From: an uncultured Myxococcales bacterium
Lineage (GTDB): Bacteria > Myxococcota_A > UBA9042
DNA: 64,000 bases
Direction of reading: 5' to 3'
Assembly (NCBI GenBank): GCA_903842345.1
Contig: CAIMLR010000047.1
Span: 310,001 to 374,000 of the forward strand
Of the stretch, positions 1-9,316 are shown one piece after another. The first letter of the stretch is position 1; every line of letters starts with the position of its first letter. Below the pieces are notes generated by a model that saw only the letters and a program-made list of their open reading frames with translations, was not told the origin of the DNA and made no database searches. Made by a program: the position numbers and the translations under genes.

Positions 1-1
1 C

Positions 2-1990
2 GCGACCGACGGCGACGCCAGCGACCCCGGCGACAGCTTGGGCGACACCGGCGGCAAGGACATCGACTCGACGTTCAAGTGCACGACCGGGGCGATCGCG
101 TGCTTCAACGACAAGACGTCGAAAATCTGCGTCAACGAAGCCTGGCAGATCAAGGAAACCTGCGCGGACACGGCGATTTGCGAAGACGGCAACTGCCTCG
201 TTCCCGCGGACTGCACGGCCAACCAGCTCATCGGCTGCGACGGCTTTTCGCTGGAAGTGCATTGCTCCGCCAACGGCAAATCGGTGTTCAAGACGCCCTG
301 CCCGGACGGTCAGCTCTGCGCCGACGGCAAATGCCAGAAGGTCATCTGCACGCCCTACTCGCCTGAATGCACGGGCAAACAGAACTACCACGTCTGCAAT
401 CCGGACGGCCAAGCGTGGGGCGATGCGGTCGACTGCAAAACCGGCGCGCAGTGCTTTGGCGGCAAGTGCCTGAGCTTGTGCGAGACCAACCTCAAGATCT
501 CGTCCAACGTCGGCTGCGAGTACTGGTCCGTCGATCTCGACAACTACCCCGATCCGTTCTCGCTCACCGGCGGCGCGACGCCGGAGATGATCCCGCACAG
601 CATCGTCGTCTCCAATCCCGGCATCATCGACGCCAGCCTGACGTTCACCGTTGACGTGACCTGCGCGGACGGCACGCCGTGCAATCCCGCTGGCTTGTGC
701 CCGGGCAAGAAGGCCTGCGAGACGCCCGCGACCAAGCCGTATGACCTCATGATCGCCGACGCGACGGTCAAGGCGGGCCAGACCAAGGAATTCAAGATGC
801 CGGTGATGAACGCGTCCGGCACGTCCAAGCTGCCCAAGGGCATTCACTTGAAGAGCGACCAGCCGATCATCGCGTGGCAGTTCAACCCGTTCAACGCGGA
901 AGGCGCGGCGTCCAATGACGGCTCGCTGCTGCTGCCGCAGAACGTGCTGGGCAAGAAATACTATCCGGTGTCGCGGCCCTCGGGCATCTCCATGATGGGC
1001 GGACTGCCGGCGCAATCGGGCTACGTGACGGTTGTGGCGGCGTGGCCGGGAACGACGACGGTGACGGTGACGCCGTCTTGCAACCTGAGTCTGACCAAGG
1101 GCGGGAGTTCCCCCGTGCCAAAGATGCCAAAGGGCGCGCCGACGCAGATCCAGCTCCAGCAGTACGACGTGCTGAACCTGCAGGCGGCTGAGGCGGCGCT
1201 CATGTCCGGTGGGAATGACCTGACCGGGACGTTCATTGAAGCGGACAAGCCGATTTCAGTTTTTGGCGGCCATCAGGAGGACGTGGAGTCCTTTGACGGC
1301 ACGACGGACGACAGCTGCTGCGCGGAGCACATTGAAGAGCAGTTCATGCCGCTGGAACAGTGGGGCAACGCCGTCAACTGCGTGAAGACCAAGCCGCGCG
1401 GCAGTGAACCGGATCACTGGATCTTCATTGCCGGCGACTACAACGTGACGCTGACGACGAATCCGCCGAACCTGGCGGTCAAGGGCGTGAAGATCAACGG
1501 CGTCGCGAAGAGCGCGTCGCTCGATGGCCATGTGCTCGCCAAGCCGGGCGATTCGATTGAAGTGGAGACGCCGCAGAGCTTCAACCTCACCGCGACCGGC
1601 AAGATCCAGGCGACGCAAATCATCGTCAGCCGCGGCGTGACCAACACGTTCACGGGCGATCCGTCGATGCAGATTGTCCCGTCGCCCAAGCACTACCGCA
1701 CGGACTACGGCATCCTCACGGCGCTTGGCTACACGGACAACTACGCGACGGTCGTGCGCCCCAAGGGCCTGGCAATCCAGTTGGACGGCACGCCGATTCC
1801 CGACACGGAATTCCAGTCTTTTGGGGATGGCACGTGGGACTACGCCTACGTGGTGTTCAAGACTGGCGCGCACAATTTCACGTCGACCAGCAACTTTGGC
1901 CTGCAGGTGTATGGCTACGGCAACGCCACGGCCTATAGTTATCCGGGCGGTATGAATCTCGCGGGCGCGGCGTCGACTACCGCCCCTTGA
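2..1990 (+). CDS. IgGFc-binding-type secreted protein (5' end outside window)
   Basis: The reading frame is open from base 2, so the signal peptide and true start lie outside the window. The visible N-terminus is an Asp/Gly/Thr-rich linker, followed by about 130 residues with spaced cysteines (motifs such as CxDGxC and CADGKC). The rest resembles the IgGFc-binding family: a region that ends in phrases like SDQPIIAWQFNPF, then repeated beta-rich segments with conserved Gly/Pro turns. Such proteins are large extracellular or lipid-anchored surface proteins, common in Myxococcota; the ligand is unknown. The stop is 9 bases before hisD, so the two may be cotranscribed, although they have no obvious functional link. 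Family assignment is by recognised motif style, not a search. Confidence 0.7.
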   Translation, partial: ATDGDASDPGDSLGDTGGKDIDSTFKCTTGAIACFNDKTSKICVNEAWQIKETCADTAICEDGNCLVPADCTANQLIGCDGFSLEVHCSANGKSVFKTPCPDGQLCADGKCQKVICTPYSPECTGKQNYHVCNPDGQAWGDAVDCKTGAQCFGGKCLSLCETNLKISSNVGCEYWSVDLDNYPDPFSLTGGATPEMIPHSIVVSNPGIIDASLTFTVDVTCADGTPCNPAGLCPGKKACETPATKPYDLMIADATVKAGQTKEFKMPVMNASGTSKLPKGIHLKSDQPIIAWQFNPFNAEGAASNDGSLLLPQNVLGKKYYPVSRPSGISMMGGLPAQSGYVTVVAAWPGTTTVTVTPSCNLSLTKGGSSPVPKMPKGAPTQIQLQQYDVLNLQAAEAALMSGGNDLTGTFIEADKPISVFGGHQEDVESFDGTTDDSCCAEHIEEQFMPLEQWGNAVNCVKTKPRGSEPDHWIFIAGDYNVTLTTNPPNLAVKGVKINGVAKSASLDGHVLAKPGDSIEVETPQSFNLTATGKIQATQIIVSRGVTNTFTGDPSMQIVPSPKHYRTDYGILTALGYTDNYATVVRPKGLAIQLDGTPIPDTEFQSFGDGTWDYAYVVFKTGAHNFTSTSNFGLQVYGYGNATAYSYPGGMNLAGAASTTAP

Positions 1991-1999
1991 CGGTGGACC

Positions 2000-3253
2000 A
2001 TGAAAATCGTTGAACATCTTCCCATCGTGCGGGGCGCGCAGAGCAGTGCATCGCCCGCGCGGGTCCAGGCCATCGTTGAGGACGTCCGCGACCGCGGCGA
2101 CTCGGCGTTGCGCGACTGGAGCGAGCAGCTTGACCGCGGCGTGCCGCCGGCCTGGACGGTGCCCCACGAGGTGCTGGCGGAAGCTTGGCACGGCCTGCCG
2201 CAAGTCGATCGCGATGCGCTGGAGCACGCGGCGCGCAACATCAGGACGTTCGCCGAAGCGCAGCGCCTGAGCCTGCAAGGCATGGAAATCGAGATCGAGC
2301 CGGGCGTTTTTGCCGGCCAGCGCGTCGTCCCGGTGGATCGCGTGGCCTGCTACGTGCCCGGTGGGCGGTATCCGCTCCCGTCGACGGTGCTGATGACGGT
2401 CATTCCAGCGCTGGCGGCGGGCGTGTCGCACGTTGTGGTGTTGACGCCGCCGCGCGCGGACGCGTGGCCGGACCGGCATATCCTCGCCGCCGCGTATCTG
2501 GCGGGTGCGACGGCCGTGCATCCGGTTGGTGGCGCGCAGGGCATCGCAGCGGCGGCGTATGGCACGGAGTCGATCGCCGCGGTGGACCTCATCGTGGGTC
2601 CAGGCAACGCGTGGGTCACGGAAGCCAAGCGGCAAGTGTATGGCGTTGTGGGCATCGACGCGCTCGCGGGACCGTCTGAAGTGATGGTGCTGTGCGACGC
2701 AAGCGCGGATGTCGCGACGGTGGCGGCGGATTTGCTGGCGCAGGCGGAGCATGACCCGGATGCCGAGGCGATCGCGGTGACCGACGACGCGATCTTCGCG
2801 GAACAGTTGCGCCTTGAAGTTGAACGGCAACTGGACGGGCTGCCAACGCGCGAGATCGCCGCGCAATCCATGGCGCGCCATGGCCGGATCGTCGTTGTCG
2901 CGGATCGCGCGGCGATGGTCGCGCTTGCCAATGCGCGGGCGCCGGAGCACCTGGAAATCGTCACGCACGACGCCGGGGCGCTGGCCGCGCTCTGCACAAG
3001 CTACGGCGGGCTGTTCATCGGCCACGACGCCGCGGAAGTGCTGGGCGATTACTGCACCGGGCCGAGCCACGTGCTGCCAACCGGGCGGGCGGGGCGCTAC
3101 ACGGGCGGTTTGTCGGCGCTGACTTTTCTGAAAGTGCTGTCGACCCAACGCGCTGATCCGGGTGCGGCGCGCAGTCTGGCGGCGACCGCGGCACACCTTG
3201 CGCGGCTGGAAGGTCTTGAAGCACACGCGCGGGCGGCGGAACACCGCAAGTAG
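2000..3253 (+). CDS. hisD: Histidinol dehydrogenase
   Basis: This 417-residue protein catalyses the last two steps of histidine synthesis: NAD-dependent oxidation of L-histidinol to histidine in the cytoplasm, with a bound zinc ion. Family signatures are clear: the CYVPGGRYPLPSTVLMT segment, GGAQGIAAAAYGTESI, the VGPGNAWVTEAKRQVYG block and DALAGPSEVMVL, then AQAEHDPDA and the late ARAPEHLEI segment. Length is normal for bacterial HisD (about 420 to 440). The ATG at 2000 has a weak GGTGGA motif just upstream. It follows a lipoprotein gene by 9 bases and no other his gene is adjacent, so the histidine genes appear scattered in this genome. Confidence 0.95.
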   Translation: MKIVEHLPIVRGAQSSASPARVQAIVEDVRDRGDSALRDWSEQLDRGVPPAWTVPHEVLAEAWHGLPQVDRDALEHAARNIRTFAEAQRLSLQGMEIEIEPGVFAGQRVVPVDRVACYVPGGRYPLPSTVLMTVIPALAAGVSHVVVLTPPRADAWPDRHILAAAYLAGATAVHPVGGAQGIAAAAYGTESIAAVDLIVGPGNAWVTEAKRQVYGVVGIDALAGPSEVMVLCDASADVATVAADLLAQAEHDPDAEAIAVTDDAIFAEQLRLEVERQLDGLPTREIAAQSMARHGRIVVVADRAAMVALANARAPEHLEIVTHDAGALAALCTSYGGLFIGHDAAEVLGDYCTGPSHVLPTGRAGRYTGGLSALTFLKVLSTQRADPGAARSLAATAAHLARLEGLEAHARAAEHRK

Positions 3254-3307
3254 CCGCTCGCTTGCCAACGCCCCTCGCTGCGCGTCATGCTCAAGCCTTG
3301 TCCGTGG

Positions 3308-4591
3308 ATGGTGAACGTGAAGCAGTTTGTCGGTTTGGTTTGCGCCCTTCAGGCCCTCGCGTTGCCGGCTTGGGCCGACACGTTCGCGGTCGACGCCAAG
3401 CAGATTCGCACGCTCGTGCCGGGCGCCCCGCGCATCGACGAGGGTCGGATCGTCGTGGAGGATGGCAAAATCACGTGTCTCGGCAGTCAGCGCGCGGGTG
3501 CCGGCAAGATGTGCACCCTGCCCGACAAAATCCGCCGGTACGACTACAGCAAGGACGGCATCGTGACGCCGGGATTCATCGAGACGCTGGGCCGAATTGG
3601 CCAGGTCGAGGTGGACGCTGAAGACGGATCGCACGATGGCATCGCCGCCAAGGACAGCAACCTCGCGCACGTGCGGGCGGTCGACGGCATCGCGATGGCG
3701 TCAAGGGCGATGGACGCGGCGCGACTGGGCGGCGTGACGACCGTGCTCGCACGGCCGCTGGGTGGCGCGCTCATCAGCGGCCAGAGCGCGGCGTTCCGCA
3801 CGTCCGGGCTGACTGTAGATGCCGCGCTGGTACAGACCCCGGTGGCGATCCACGTGAATCTGGGCGAGGAGGCGCGTCAGGACATGCCGCTGGTCGGCGC
3901 GCGGTCGGGGCAAATCGCCGTGCTGCGCACGCTGCTGCAGAACGCCCAGCGGCTGGCAGACGCCGACCGGAAGAAGCCCAAAGAGGCCGCAGAAAAGGAG
4001 ACGATTCAGCGCCTGCGCGACGACCCGGGCATCGCCGTGCTGGCGGACCTCGTGTGGCGCAAGAAACTCCCGCTGGTGGTGCACGCGCACCGTTCCGATG
4101 AGATTGCGGCGGCGATGCGGCTGCAAAAGGAACTGGGCTTCAGGCTGGTGATTGCCGGCGGCGCGGAGGCGCACCTGCTCGCGGCGGAGTTGGCGGCGCA
4201 GAAAATCCCGGTGCTGCTGGGGCCGGTGCGGGTGGCGCCGTTTGGCTGGAATACGCGGCAGGCGCGACCTGAAGCCGCGGCGATTCTCCATGCCGCCGGC
4301 GTGCAGCTGGCGTTGGCGACTGCCGAGACCCACAACGCGCGCAACCTGCGCTTTGAGGCGGGCTTTGCGGTTGCGCACGGCCTGCCGGCGGACGTTGCGC
4401 TGGCGGCGATCACGCGTGAGCCGGCGGTGATTCTCGGCTTGCCAGCAGCTGGCACCCTGGGTGTTGGCACGTTGAAAGAAGGCCAACTCGCTGATTTTGC
4501 AGTTTTTGACGGTGAGCCACTGACGTATGACGGCCATACGCGCTTCGTCGCGGCGGCTGGCCAGGCGATCGACGCGCCGCAACAGCGCTAG
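3308..4591 (+). CDS. Exported amidohydrolase-like protein lacking the HxH motif
   Basis: About 427 residues with an N-terminal signal peptide (hydrophobic VGLVCALQALALPAWA, then DTF). The fold matches the imidazolonepropionase-like amidohydrolase group: a small beta domain with GRIVVEDGKI, a TPGFIE segment, a VVHAHRSDE block, and a C-terminal GTLKEGQLADFAVFDGEPL return strand. In active members the PGFxD segment runs into HxH, which binds metal. Here it reads TPGFIETLGRIG, so both histidines are missing, while a later histidine (VVHAH) remains. This suggests a catalytically altered or inactive periplasmic relative. Starts at 3287 (MLKP) and a GTG at 3317 (immediately before the signal peptide, with a GGTGA motif) are also possible. 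The next gene converges from the other strand. Confidence 0.7.
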   Translation: MVNVKQFVGLVCALQALALPAWADTFAVDAKQIRTLVPGAPRIDEGRIVVEDGKITCLGSQRAGAGKMCTLPDKIRRYDYSKDGIVTPGFIETLGRIGQVEVDAEDGSHDGIAAKDSNLAHVRAVDGIAMASRAMDAARLGGVTTVLARPLGGALISGQSAAFRTSGLTVDAALVQTPVAIHVNLGEEARQDMPLVGARSGQIAVLRTLLQNAQRLADADRKKPKEAAEKETIQRLRDDPGIAVLADLVWRKKLPLVVHAHRSDEIAAAMRLQKELGFRLVIAGGAEAHLLAAELAAQKIPVLLGPVRVAPFGWNTRQARPEAAAILHAAGVQLALATAETHNARNLRFEAGFAVAHGLPADVALAAITREPAVILGLPAAGTLGVGTLKEGQLADFAVFDGEPLTYDGHTRFVAAAGQAIDAPQQR

Positions 4592-4594
4592 CTG

Positions 4595-5170
4595 CTATGC
4601 GCTCAGGAATTCCAGGATGCGCGCAATCGCGTCCGTGAGCCGCGCCAACGGCCAGGCAGCGCTGACGGGCGGCAGGTGCACAAACAGCACGCGGCGGTCC
4701 GGATACGCGTGCAGCGAGCTGAAATACGTCGCGTTGCAGACGTACCGCCCGGCGTTCTCCGAGCGCTCCACGCCCACGCCCAGCTGCTGCAGGTGCGCCA
4801 CGAGGCGCGCGACCGCCACGGGCGTCGACAGCGTTGCAGGAGCGGCTGGCTCGACTTCCCCCGCCTGCGGCTGCGCGCCGTCCACGTCGGCGACGCGAAA
4901 CTGCAGATGATTCGCGCCCTGACTCTCAATCCGCACCACGGTAGCATCCGTCGCCACGCCGAGGTGGACGATGCACACGGGCGCATGCGCGGCCACGAGC
5001 CCGGCCACCTCCGCGCGCGCGCGCTCCCACGCAACTGGCAGGACCGCCCCGTGCACGCGCCAGCCCGCGATCGGCAAACCATGCAGCGATTGGGCGACGC
5101 GCGCCGTCGGGTTATCCGCCACGCCCGGAAACGCGCCGAAGCCGGTCAGCAGCAGCACGCGCTCAGGCAT
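4595..5170 (-). CDS. pcp: Pyroglutamyl-peptidase I (peptidase C15)
   Basis: A cysteine peptidase of about 191 residues that removes N-terminal pyroglutamate from peptides in the cytoplasm. The N-terminus LLLTGFGAFPGVADNPT is the family signature. The catalytic triad is visible: Glu in RIESQGAN, Cys in AGRYVCNATYF, and His in VLFVHLPP. The ATG at 5170 sits inside the last codons of the upstream channel gene (8-base overlap), which argues for translational coupling. It is the third gene of a minus-strand operon after the epimerase and the Kir-type channel. Confidence 0.9.
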   Translation of the reverse strand: MPERVLLLTGFGAFPGVADNPTARVAQSLHGLPIAGWRVHGAVLPVAWERARAEVAGLVAAHAPVCIVHLGVATDATVVRIESQGANHLQFRVADVDGAQPQAGEVEPAAPATLSTPVAVARLVAHLQQLGVGVERSENAGRYVCNATYFSSLHAYPDRRVLFVHLPPVSAAWPLARLTDAIARILEFLSA

Positions 5171-6092
5171 CGCCAACCACCGACGCGCTCAGCGGCTCCA
5201 CCTCGTGGAAATGCCGCAGATCGATGTATCGCTCGCCCTTCTCGTTGCTCCGGATGATGTCGACGAAGCGGTGATTCCAGCAAATCTCATCCGGCACGTA
5301 CGACCAGCGGGCGTGGACCGTCTGGGACATCGTCTCATCCATGCCGACGAGTGAGACGACGACTTCAACATCCGTATTCGCGAGCGTTTCCGCGGTGTGG
5401 CCAAAGAGCGGGCTCGTCTCGTCGATCACGTGCATCGCGGTCCAGGAAAGCGCAAAGATGATGTTCTGGTGTCGCACCATCTGCAGGTCAAAAAACCGCC
5501 GCATGGTCTCGCCTTCCAGGGTCCGCTCGGACATCGCGACGGCGACTTGCACGCGCGCCTCGACGATCTGGTTGGCGCGCTGGTTGGACATCCGGAACAT
5601 CAGCGTCGGCACGCCGTTGCGCGGGGCGACAATCGCGAACTTGCTGAATTCAACGCGCGCAGTCGGCCGGGAAAACTTGGAAAACATCAGGCCGGTGACC
5701 ATCGCGACGGTCAACATGCCGATGAACGCCTCGATCGTCACGAGCCAATGCGCCCACAGCGTCCGCGGCGCCATCACGCCGTAGCCAATTGTCGCGAGGG
5801 TCTGCACGCTGAAGAAAAAACAATCGGTAAAGCTGCCGGGCTCGGCGTTCTGGATGCAATCGCCGCCCAGCAGGTACAGGCACGCGAACAGCGTGTTGAG
5901 CGCAACGTAGAGCAGGATCACGAATACCATCAGCTGCGACCACGGGATGGTCAGCAGAAAGTGGTAGACGTCCGTCAGCGGCCGGCGCGCCAAGCCCAGC
6001 ATCGGCGTACGCCGACTCCCCGCATCGCGCTGGATCACGCGGAAGCGGCGGACCGGCGGCGGATTGGGCGGTATGTGGACCGGCTGCGTCAC
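5163..6092 (-). CDS. Inward-rectifier-type potassium channel (KirBac-like)
   Basis: A protein of about 309 residues. Two transmembrane helices flank a pore loop carrying the selectivity filter TIGYG (SVQTLATIGYGVM). A C-terminal immunoglobulin-like cytoplasmic domain of about 170 residues follows, as in eukaryotic Kir and bacterial KirBac channels (for example the block VPTLMFRMSNQRANQIVEA). It should form a tetrameric K+ channel in the inner membrane. The likely start is the GTG at 6092, placed 6 to 7 bases after GAGGA; a GTG at 6098 is also in frame but too close to that site. The gene begins just after the epimerase stop and overlaps pcp. Confidence 0.9.
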   Translation of the reverse strand: MTQPVHIPPNPPPVRRFRVIQRDAGSRRTPMLGLARRPLTDVYHFLLTIPWSQLMVFVILLYVALNTLFACLYLLGGDCIQNAEPGSFTDCFFFSVQTLATIGYGVMAPRTLWAHWLVTIEAFIGMLTVAMVTGLMFSKFSRPTARVEFSKFAIVAPRNGVPTLMFRMSNQRANQIVEARVQVAVAMSERTLEGETMRRFFDLQMVRHQNIIFALSWTAMHVIDETSPLFGHTAETLANTDVEVVVSLVGMDETMSQTVHARWSYVPDEICWNHRFVDIIRSNEKGERYIDLRHFHEVEPLSASVVGDA

Positions 6093-6101
6093 GGGCACTC
6101 C

Positions 6102-7031
6102 TCAGTTGGCGACATCCATGCCCAGGCTGCGCACAAGCGCCGCGAGGCCATCCCGCAGCGGCAGCGGATCCCGCACGTGCAATTCTTGCTGGAGACGCCG
6201 CGGCGCGACTTCTGAAAGGCGCACCTCGCCCGAACGCTCCGGCGCATGGAGCACCTGGAGCGGCTGACCGATGACCTCGCCGAGCACGCCGATCAGCTCA
6301 AGGAGCGTAATGCTGCGGCCCGACGCGACGTTGACGACGCCCGTAACGTTGCTCTGCAGCGCCGCCAGGTTGGCGCGCGCGACGTCCCGCACCGAGACGA
6401 AATCGCGGGTTTGCAGGCCATCGCCAAAGACGGTTAGCGGCCCGCCGGTCGCCGCCACGGAACAGAACTTGCTGATCACGCCGGAATACGGCGAGCGCGG
6501 ATCCTGGCGCGGTCCGTAGACGTTGAAATAGCGCAGCCCGCATGCGGAAACGCCGTAGAGTTGGCCAAAAAGCGCGGCGTATTGGTCGTCAACCAGCTTC
6601 TCCAACGCGTAGGGCGAGAGCGCCATCGGCGCGGTTTGCTCCGTCACCGGCAAGTCCGTCGCGAGGCCGTACACCGCCGCGCTGGACGCGTAGACAATCC
6701 GCTTGTTGCCGAGGCGCCGCGCGGAATCCAGCACGTTGACGAATCCGGCAATGTTGACCGAACCCGAGAGAACGGGCTGCTCAATCGACGTCGGGACGAA
6801 CACCTGCGCCGCCAAATGCAGCACGTGCGTGACGTCCGCCATCGCGTCCGCCACGGTCGCAGCGTCGCGAATGTCGCCGTCGCGCACTTCAAGCAGCGCA
6901 TGGGGCTGGAGGTTGTCGCGCTTGCCCGAGTAGAAGTTGTCCAGGACGCGCACGCGGTGGCCAGCGGACAACAGCAAATCCACGGTGTTGGAGCCGATGA
7001 AGCCTGCGCCTCCGGTAACAAGAACTTGCAT
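6102..7031 (-). CDS. NAD-dependent sugar-nucleotide epimerase/dehydratase
   Basis: A 309-residue short-chain dehydrogenase/reductase of the extended type. The N-terminal Rossmann motif GGAGFIGS binds NAD, the catalytic pair is Tyr/Lys in SPYALEKLV with the upstream Ser-rich YASSAAVYG, and RYFNVYGPRQDPRSPYSGVI is typical of UDP-glucose 4-epimerase and related UDP-GlcNAc 4-epimerases. The exact substrate cannot be told from sequence. The ATG at 7031 opens a minus-strand operon (epimerase, channel, peptidase) whose promoter must lie in the 7.03 to 7.47 kb divergent region. Confidence 0.85.
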   Translation of the reverse strand: MQVLVTGGAGFIGSNTVDLLLSAGHRVRVLDNFYSGKRDNLQPHALLEVRDGDIRDAATVADAMADVTHVLHLAAQVFVPTSIEQPVLSGSVNIAGFVNVLDSARRLGNKRIVYASSAAVYGLATDLPVTEQTAPMALSPYALEKLVDDQYAALFGQLYGVSACGLRYFNVYGPRQDPRSPYSGVISKFCSVAATGGPLTVFGDGLQTRDFVSVRDVARANLAALQSNVTGVVNVASGRSITLLELIGVLGEVIGQPLQVLHAPERSGEVRLSEVAPRRLQQELHVRDPLPLRDGLAALVRSLGMDVAN

Positions 7032-7474
7032 GTGCTGCTCGTTTTTTCGGAAATTCGACCGCGTCGCACGGCAAAGAACGCCGATTCTAGCAGAGAACGC
7101 CGGGCCTGCCAGCGCGGTACCGCCGGGCGTTTCTCAGGACGTGCGGACCGACCGTGAGCATTTGTGAAAGTTTGCTTGCCTGACGACGGCGGAAACACTA
7201 AGGTCCACGATGCCAAATGCTGCGGTTCTGCCGCGGTTTTGGCACGAAATGACCGAATGCAATGCGTCGGTTTTTGCCCCCGGGCCCACGGTTCGTCCGC
7301 GTGACTCGGGTGGCTCGTCCTTGTGCCGGCACCTAACAACGGCCGCCGGTCTCGCCCTCGCGCCCGCGATGGCACAGTTGTCAGGCGCAGGCGTGTCTGA
7401 CAAGTCGCTGCAAGCAGAGCGCCGTTTCTTCGGCAAACTCGATCTCTCAGGCAAGCTTTTTGGAGGATAGACTC
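7032..7474. promoter_or_regulatory. Divergent intergenic region with inverted repeats
   Basis: These 443 bases separate the minus-strand epimerase operon from a plus-strand lipoprotein gene and should hold promoters for both. No convincing gene is seen. Two symmetric elements stand out: the 10-bp palindrome GTGCCGGCAC near 7323 and an inverted repeat TTGTCAG (7378-7384) / CTGACAA (7397-7403) with a 12-base spacer, about 70 bases before the lipoprotein start. They could be operators. No clear -35/-10 pair was identified. Confidence 0.4.
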
Positions 7475-9034
7475 ATGGCGCGTACGTGGACGGCAAACAA
7501 GTTGTCACTGAAGTTTGAAGGCCTTGGCCGCTTGGTCGGCGTGGCCGCGATGGTTGCCTCGTGCGGCCTGGCTGCGTGCAGCACAACGGGCGGCGGCGCG
7601 GGCGGAAGCGGCACCAGCGCGGCGGCTGCGGGCACCCCGTGCAATCCGGCATCGCAGAACCAGGGCTGCTTCAACGGCGTGCGCATGCAGTGTACGGCGG
7701 ACGCGTCGACGACCCTCGGCGGCAAGTGGGCGCTCTCCGGCCCGTGCGGCTTGAACGAGAGCTGCGTGGAAGCTGCGGATCCGACAAACGCCAGCAAACA
7801 CATCGCCCAGTGCAAGGCCAACGGCTCGACCGGCACGGACGCCACCACGGGTAGCGACGCCACCACGGGTATGGACGTCGCCATCGTCGGCGGCGACGAC
7901 ACGGGCACCGGCACCAAGGACACCGGCGGCACCATCGGTTCCTGCGGCGACGGCTTCTGCAACACCGGCGAGACGGCGGCGAGCTGCCCGGCGGACTGCG
8001 GCACGGTCAACAACTGCGGCAACGGCACCTGCGACGCGGGCGAGACCAAGGCCAACTGCCCGGCGGACTGCACCGGCGGCACGACCAACAAGTGCGGCAA
8101 CGGCACGTGCGACGCCGGCGAGACGACGGCCAACTGCGCCGCCGACTGCCCCGCCGCCGGCACCGACCCGACGGCGTGCCTCCAGGCGAAGTGCGCGAAC
8201 GAGTACGGCGCGTGCGGCAATGACCAGAAGTGCGTGGACCTGCTCACCTGCCTGAACGCGTGCACGAGCGCGAGCGACACCGCGTGCATCAACGCGTGCG
8301 CGGCGACGGCCGGCCAGGGCGCGGTCACGGAGTACACCAACCTCGGCAACTGCGGCACGACCAACAAGTGCTTCGCGGGCGGCGGCACCACGCCGACGTG
8401 CGGCGACGGCACCTGCGACGCGGGCGAGACCAAAGCCAACTGCCCGGCGGACTGCGGCGCCGCGACGACGGGCAACGTGTGTGACGCCAACTGCGGCAAC
8501 CAGGTCGGCGGCGCGAATGGCTGCTACTGCGACAACCAGTGCAACCAGTACGGCGACTGCTGCGACGCCGCAGGCAGCGCGCCCAACAAGGCGACTCCGC
8601 ACACGGCGTGCACGGGTTCGACGTGCGCGGACTGCAACGGCGGCACCACGACCGGCCCGGTTTGCGGCAACGGCACGTGCGAAGCGGGCGAGACCGCGGC
8701 GAACTGCGCGGCGGACTGCGCCACGTCGACGCCCGTCTGTGGCAACGGCAAGTGCGAGACCGGCGAAACGACGGCGACCTGCCCCGGCGATTGCCCGGCC
8801 AAGACCTGCACGACCTACACGGACGTCCAGGCGATCTTCCAGAACAACTGCAACGGCTGCCACAACCACAAGTTCGGCAACGGCTGCTCGTCGGCGACCA
8901 GCTACTCCTCGATCGCGGCATACGTCGCCAACGGCTCCATGCCGCAGGGCAAGTCGCTGAGCTCCGCGGACAAGGCCAAGATCGCCGCGTGGGCTGCCGC
9001 CAAGAACGCGTGCACGACGGCGAGCTGCCCGTAA
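7475..9034 (+). CDS. Cysteine-rich lipoprotein with somatomedin-B-like and c-type haem domains
   Basis: A 519-residue protein with a type II signal peptide (lipobox GLAAC), so it is lipid-anchored. After a Thr/Asp/Gly linker come six short modules of the form CGxGxCxxGETxxxCxxDC; four lie before about residue 330 and two after about residue 390. Near residues 335-370 is a cysteine pattern (CDANCG, then GCYCDNQCNQYGDCC) that matches the somatomedin-B domain, a disulphide-rich eukaryotic extracellular module. The C-terminal 70 residues hold a covalent haem-binding motif CNGCH (C459-H463) in a short cytochrome-c-like domain with a candidate axial Met (SMPQGKS). The ATG at 7475 follows GGAGG. An electron-transfer role at the cell surface is plausible but unproven. 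Confidence 0.8.
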   Translation: MARTWTANKLSLKFEGLGRLVGVAAMVASCGLAACSTTGGGAGGSGTSAAAAGTPCNPASQNQGCFNGVRMQCTADASTTLGGKWALSGPCGLNESCVEAADPTNASKHIAQCKANGSTGTDATTGSDATTGMDVAIVGGDDTGTGTKDTGGTIGSCGDGFCNTGETAASCPADCGTVNNCGNGTCDAGETKANCPADCTGGTTNKCGNGTCDAGETTANCAADCPAAGTDPTACLQAKCANEYGACGNDQKCVDLLTCLNACTSASDTACINACAATAGQGAVTEYTNLGNCGTTNKCFAGGGTTPTCGDGTCDAGETKANCPADCGAATTGNVCDANCGNQVGGANGCYCDNQCNQYGDCCDAAGSAPNKATPHTACTGSTCADCNGGTTTGPVCGNGTCEAGETAANCAADCATSTPVCGNGKCETGETTATCPGDCPAKTCTTYTDVQAIFQNNCNGCHNHKFGNGCSSATSYSSIAAYVANGSMPQGKSLSSADKAKIAAWAAAKNACTTASCP

Positions 9035-9316
9035 TTCCAGCGTATCAGGCTGACGCCATGACAGGACCGTGACAGTTCCGGCAGAAACCTGTGCCGCCTG
9101 GATCACCGGACCGCCGCTGGCAAAAACCAACAAAACAACGTTGTTCGCGCTCCCGGGTGACGCAAGCCGCCCGGGAGACGCGAATGCGGAGCCAACAGGG
9201 CAAACTTGCGGGTCCGCGCAACGCGGCGTAGTGTCGGGCGCGGCTGCTGGTCTGGCAGCCTACGCGTAGCTATGTCCAGCGGGAGCTATCCCGCCACCAT
9301 TCGATTCGGAGGATCC

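Noticed and set aside
1256-3670. An 804-codon antisense frame opposite hisD and its neighbours
   Set aside because: High-GC antisense shadow: Arg/His/Ala-rich, no motif, and hisD on the plus strand is certain.
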